Positions 31,862 through 35,372 of a stretch of 35,372 nt of DNA are shown here, piece by piece. A model generated the notes under the pieces. That model saw only the letters and a program-made list of their open reading frames with translations. It was not told where the DNA came from and made no database searches. The stretch covers positions 1-35,372 of the forward strand of contig MVRL01000165.1 of NCBI GenBank assembly GCA_002067705.1. The letters run 5' to 3'. Positions within the stretch are counted from its first letter, which is position 1. Every line of letters begins with the position of its first letter. Both the position numbers and the translations under genes were made by a program. This stretch comes from Methanosaeta sp. PtaU1.Bin112. Its GTDB lineage: Archaea > Halobacteriota > Methanosarcinia > Methanotrichales > Methanotrichaceae.

Positions 31862-34800
31862 GTCTCCATGACTGAAAAGTCGTGGCTCAATTGAAACCCA
31901 AATTGACCTTAGCATTAGTGTGCCTGGCTACATTGTCTCCATGACTGAAAAGTCGTGGCTCAATTGAAACAGCAGATGCAGCTATTGCATCATTAGGTCC
32001 TACTCTGTCTCCATGACTGAAAAGTCGTGGCTCAATTGAAACCAGAACCCCCATCGGAGGGACAGAGCCATTATCTGGTCTCCATGACTGAAAAGTCGTG
32101 GCTCAATTGAAACTGACATCTTTGTCGCACAATCCATAATGCTATCTGTGTCTCCATGACTGAAAAGTCGTGGCTCAATTGAAACAGCAAGTAATTCATT
32201 CACTTGAGCAACAGGATTCTTTGTCTCCATGACTGAAAAGTCGTGGCTCAATTGAAACCGCACTTTAGATGGAATATCCCATCTTCCCTTTTGATCCGTC
32301 TCCATGACTGAAAAGTCGTGGCTCAATTGAAACCACTCCTAGGCTGTCAACGATAAATTCGATATTTTCAGGTCTCCATGACTGAAAAGTCGTGGCTCAA
32401 TTGAAACTGGAAACGGAAAGCTCTGGAGACCTTCACCAATCCAGTCTCCATGACTGAAAAGTCGTGGCTCAATTGAAACTGTCAGACGGCGATACGTCCA
32501 AATAACCACCACAAGCACAAGTCTCCATGACTGAAAAGTCGTGGCTCAATTGAAACGCTGATCAACACTAATGTTGTGTTACTCATTGTGGTCACGTCTC
32601 CATGACTGAAAAGTCGTGGCTCAATTGAAACATTACCTTAAAATTTTTACTTCAAGTAAATTTCCTGGTCTCCATGACTGAAAAGTCGTGGCTCAATTGA
32701 AACAATTTTTTCGCGCTATTTGCGATGCAAGATTTGCGACGTCTCCATGACTGAAAAGTCGTGGCTCAATTGAAACCTTGATAGGACAATTTTATAAGCC
32801 AATCGTAGCCACAGTCTCCATGACTGAAAAGTCGTGGCTCAATTGAAACGATATTGCTTTTTTTCGCTGCTGCTGAGAATTAGCGGTCTCCATGACTGAA
32901 AAGTCGTGGCTCAATTGAAACTCATCTACATCACCCTTATCTCACCTTTTTCTTATTGTCTCCATGACTGAAAAGTCGTGGCTCAATTGAAACGCGGCTC
33001 AATTAGCTCAATAGTAAGGCACGGCGAAAGGAGGGTGTCTCCATGACTGAAAAGTCGTGGCTCAATTGAAACCGCGTATTTTAGTGGATAAACGACCACA
33101 TTTTTTTGTCTCCATGACTGAAAAGTCGTGGCTCAATTGAAACTTTATCGATACAGATTTCTCATTATAATCGATTCTTGTCTCCATGACTGAAAAGTCG
33201 TGGCTCAATTGAAACTTCTTTTGAATACTCCATTAAATGGCGGGATATTAAGTCTCTATGACTGAAAAGTCGTGGCTCAATTGAAACTTTCTTCCATTTC
33301 CTGCAACCGCAGGGACATTTTTGTCTCCATGACTGAAAAGTCGTGGCTCAATTGAAACTTTTTTAAATGAGCTATTCATTCTATTCCTCCTTGTTGTCTC
33401 CATGACTGAAAAGTCGTGGCTCAATTGAAACGAGGGTGTAGTAATTGTAGTAATCCTCCGTGCCGTAGGTCTCCATGACTGAAAAGTCGTGGCTCAATTG
33501 AAACAACCCTGCGCACTCGCAATCGAAGTACTTGCAGTGCCGTCTCCATGACTGAAAAGTCGTGGCTCAATTGAAACACCGCAAGTTCGCGCAGGCGGTC
33601 AAGCTTGGTCATGCTTGTCTCCATGACTGAAAAGTCGTGGCTCAATTGAAACACGATGACAACACAAATTTCAGCTGCTTCGTATAACGTCTCCATGACT
33701 GAAAAGTCGTGGCTCAATTGAAACTGTACGGGGTGTACGAAATTGACTCAAGATGCAGGGAGTCTCCATGACTGAAAAGTCGTGGCTCAATTGAAACGGT
33801 TCTTGGAAACATTTCTGCTGCGCTCGATTTACCGTCTCCATGACTGAAAAGTCGTGGCTCAATTGAAACTTTCTCTGGATCCTTAACGTCATCGACAACT
33901 CTGTCAATGTCTCCATGACTGAAAAGTCGTGGCTCAATTGAAACCACAAGAGCTTGAGACACTGCATGAGCAGATGCCGACAGTCTCCATGACTGAAAAG
34001 TCGTGGCTCAATTGAAACCTTTCCCTTTACAGCATTTCACCTGAACTGTCGTTCCGTCTCCATGACTGAAAAGTCGTGGCTCAATTGAAACTTTCTTAAT
34101 GGATCGAGGTGGTGATCGGCAAACATTTGTCTCCATGACTGAAAAGTCGTGGCTCAATTGAAACGTATTGAGCAAAACAACCATAACAAAAGCACACAAG
34201 CTGTCTCCATGACTGAAAAGTCGTGGCTCAATTGAAACTATCTACTGGCTAAACCGTCGTATCGATCCATTGTTACCGTCTCCATGACTGAAAAGTCGTG
34301 GCTCAATTGAAACTTTCTAGAATGCTCAATGTCTCGTTCAATGAGCCAAGGTCTCCATGACTGAAAAGTCGTGGCTCAATTGAAACTTTCCGTTAACGCA
34401 TAGCCAGACTGAGTTGAAGTTGTCTCCATGACTGAAAAGTCGTGGCTCAATTGAAACCCTCTGATGTTTGATGCTTAAGCTCCATTGTTAAATAGTCTCC
34501 ATGACTGAAAAGTCGTGGCTCAATTGAAACTCGACGAACCTTGCATCCCGCAATTCCGCAAGCTTACCCGGAGTCTCCATGACTGAAAAGTCGTGGCTCA
34601 ATTGAAACATCTCTCTCACCTTTCCATTTTTTAAACTGTTGTTCTGTCTCCATGACTGAAAAGTCGTGGCTCAATTGAAACGCGGAGAGGATAATGCCAA
34701 ACCTCTCAATCTTGCGAGGTCTCCATGACTGAAAAGTCGTGGCTCAATTGAAACGCAGCCGTCCGGCCCTAAATAGACCTGAGTAATTTCGTCTCCATGA

Positions 34801-35324
34801 CTGAAAAGTCGTGGCTCAATTGAAACCTTTCGGGAAGTTCCACCATGTATCCTTCCTCTGTTTGTCTCCATGACTGAAAAGTCGTGGCTCAATTGAAACA
34901 GGGCCGCGAAGACGTGGGCACCATCTCAGGCACTTGGGTCTCCATGACTGAAAAGTCGTGGCTCAATTGAAACAGGTCGGCAAAGGACAGGTGGCAATGC
35001 CGCCAAGCCGTCTCCATGACTGAAAAGTCGTGGCTCAATTGAAACATTACCCGGTCCAGGCCGTCTAAGAGCTGGCTCATGTCTCCATGACTGAAAAGTC
35101 GTGGCTCAATTGAAACTTGGCGTGCTGACACTGACCCGATATAGCAGGCGCGGTCTCCATGACTGAAAAGTCGTGGCTCAATTGAAACAGGCCATGTATG
35201 CCCGGCGTTTCCGGGCAGCTATCTCGTCTCCATGACTGAAAAGTCGTGGCTCAATTGAAACTGCGAATCCCAAAGCAACTGTTCTTTTTCTTGATGAAGT
35301 CTCCATGACTGAAAAGTCGTGGCT
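31862..35324 (+). CRISPR. Main CRISPR array: 48 repeats, 47 spacers
   Basis: I count 48 copies of a 36-bp repeat beginning GTCTCCATGACTGAAAAG and ending GTGGCTCAATTGAAAC, with 47 spacers of 35-43 bp. All full repeats read as identical except the one at 33252, which has C to T at 33257. The last copy (35299-35324) is cut after 26 bp, marking the leader-distal end. CATGACT-GAAA-AGTCGTG forms a 7-bp hairpin with a GNRA-type loop, and the 3' end ATTGAAAC would be the crRNA handle after Cas6-type cleavage. The leader and cas4-cas1/cas2 are on the left. Minus-strand frames across the array are translations of the repeat and not genes. The last 48 bp of the window show nothing. Confidence 0.98.
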
Positions 35325-35372
35325 TCACATACCAACCAACTATAACCGCCAAGTATCCAAGCCTGCCCCGGC

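Noticed and set aside
32000-35131. Several minus-strand open frames of 63-108 codons across the CRISPR array
   Set aside because: They consist of the translated repeat (LSHDFSVMET or IEPRLFSHGD units) interrupted by spacer sequence, as expected from a stop-free repeat.
31141-35324. Assignment of a definite CRISPR subtype
   Set aside because: A Cas4-Cas1 fusion suggests type I-G or V-B, but no effector gene is in the window and the array might serve effectors encoded elsewhere.

Overview
The window looks like a chromosomal segment of an aceticlastic methanogenic archaeon, most likely Methanothrix (Methanosaeta) or a close relative. The evidence is an archaeal-type lumazine synthase, TATA-like boxes and SD motifs of the GGAGG/GGTGA type, a GPR1/FUN34/YaaH acetate transporter, many short secreted proteins with signal peptides, and a CRISPR repeat ending in ATTGAAAC. 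The genus is an inference from gene content; there is no rRNA or other marker gene here.

Layout. 1-1716 (minus): a large secreted protein built of 80-residue repeats, cut by the left edge. 1717-6560: an AT-rich accessory zone with an orphan membrane protein, an IS630 element with TA duplications (3050-4236), an ISL3-like transposase remnant, several inverted repeats, and an IS110-family element (about 4974-6467) whose 5' noncoding end can fold like a guide (bridge) RNA. 6564-10854: core metabolism, with ribH plus a class I aminotransferase (minus), ilvE (plus), a YjbQ-family gene (minus) and the acetate transporter. 10971-15376: two secreted proteins, one with three imperfect repeats that could be a sheath or envelope protein, and a YyaL-type thioredoxin-domain protein. 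15670-19013: a tight four-gene operon of a RimK-associated N-terminal-domain protein, an ATP-grasp ligase, a YkgJ-type Cys-cluster protein and a GCS2-type amidoligase. This is probably a pathway for a small peptide or amide-linked metabolite. 19092-20522: two secreted paralogues. 20802-26762: two Orn/Lys/Arg-decarboxylase-fold PLP enzymes with receiver-like N-terminal domains, separated by a Cys-rich exported glycoprotein.

27016-35372 is a CRISPR adaptation locus. It has a one-spacer mini-array with its own leader, a family A DNA polymerase (minus), a divergent cas4-cas1 fusion, cas2, a second homologous leader, and a 48-repeat array that ends in a truncated repeat inside the window. No interference (effector) genes are present.

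Two signals here deserve most attention. First, a Klenow-like polymerase with a degenerate proofreading site shares a short promoter region with cas4-cas1 and is bracketed by the two arrays. Second, each leader carries three copies (one inverted, two direct exactly 80 bp apart) of a motif whose sequence differs between the leaders but is matched within each one, always ending 44 nt before the first repeat.
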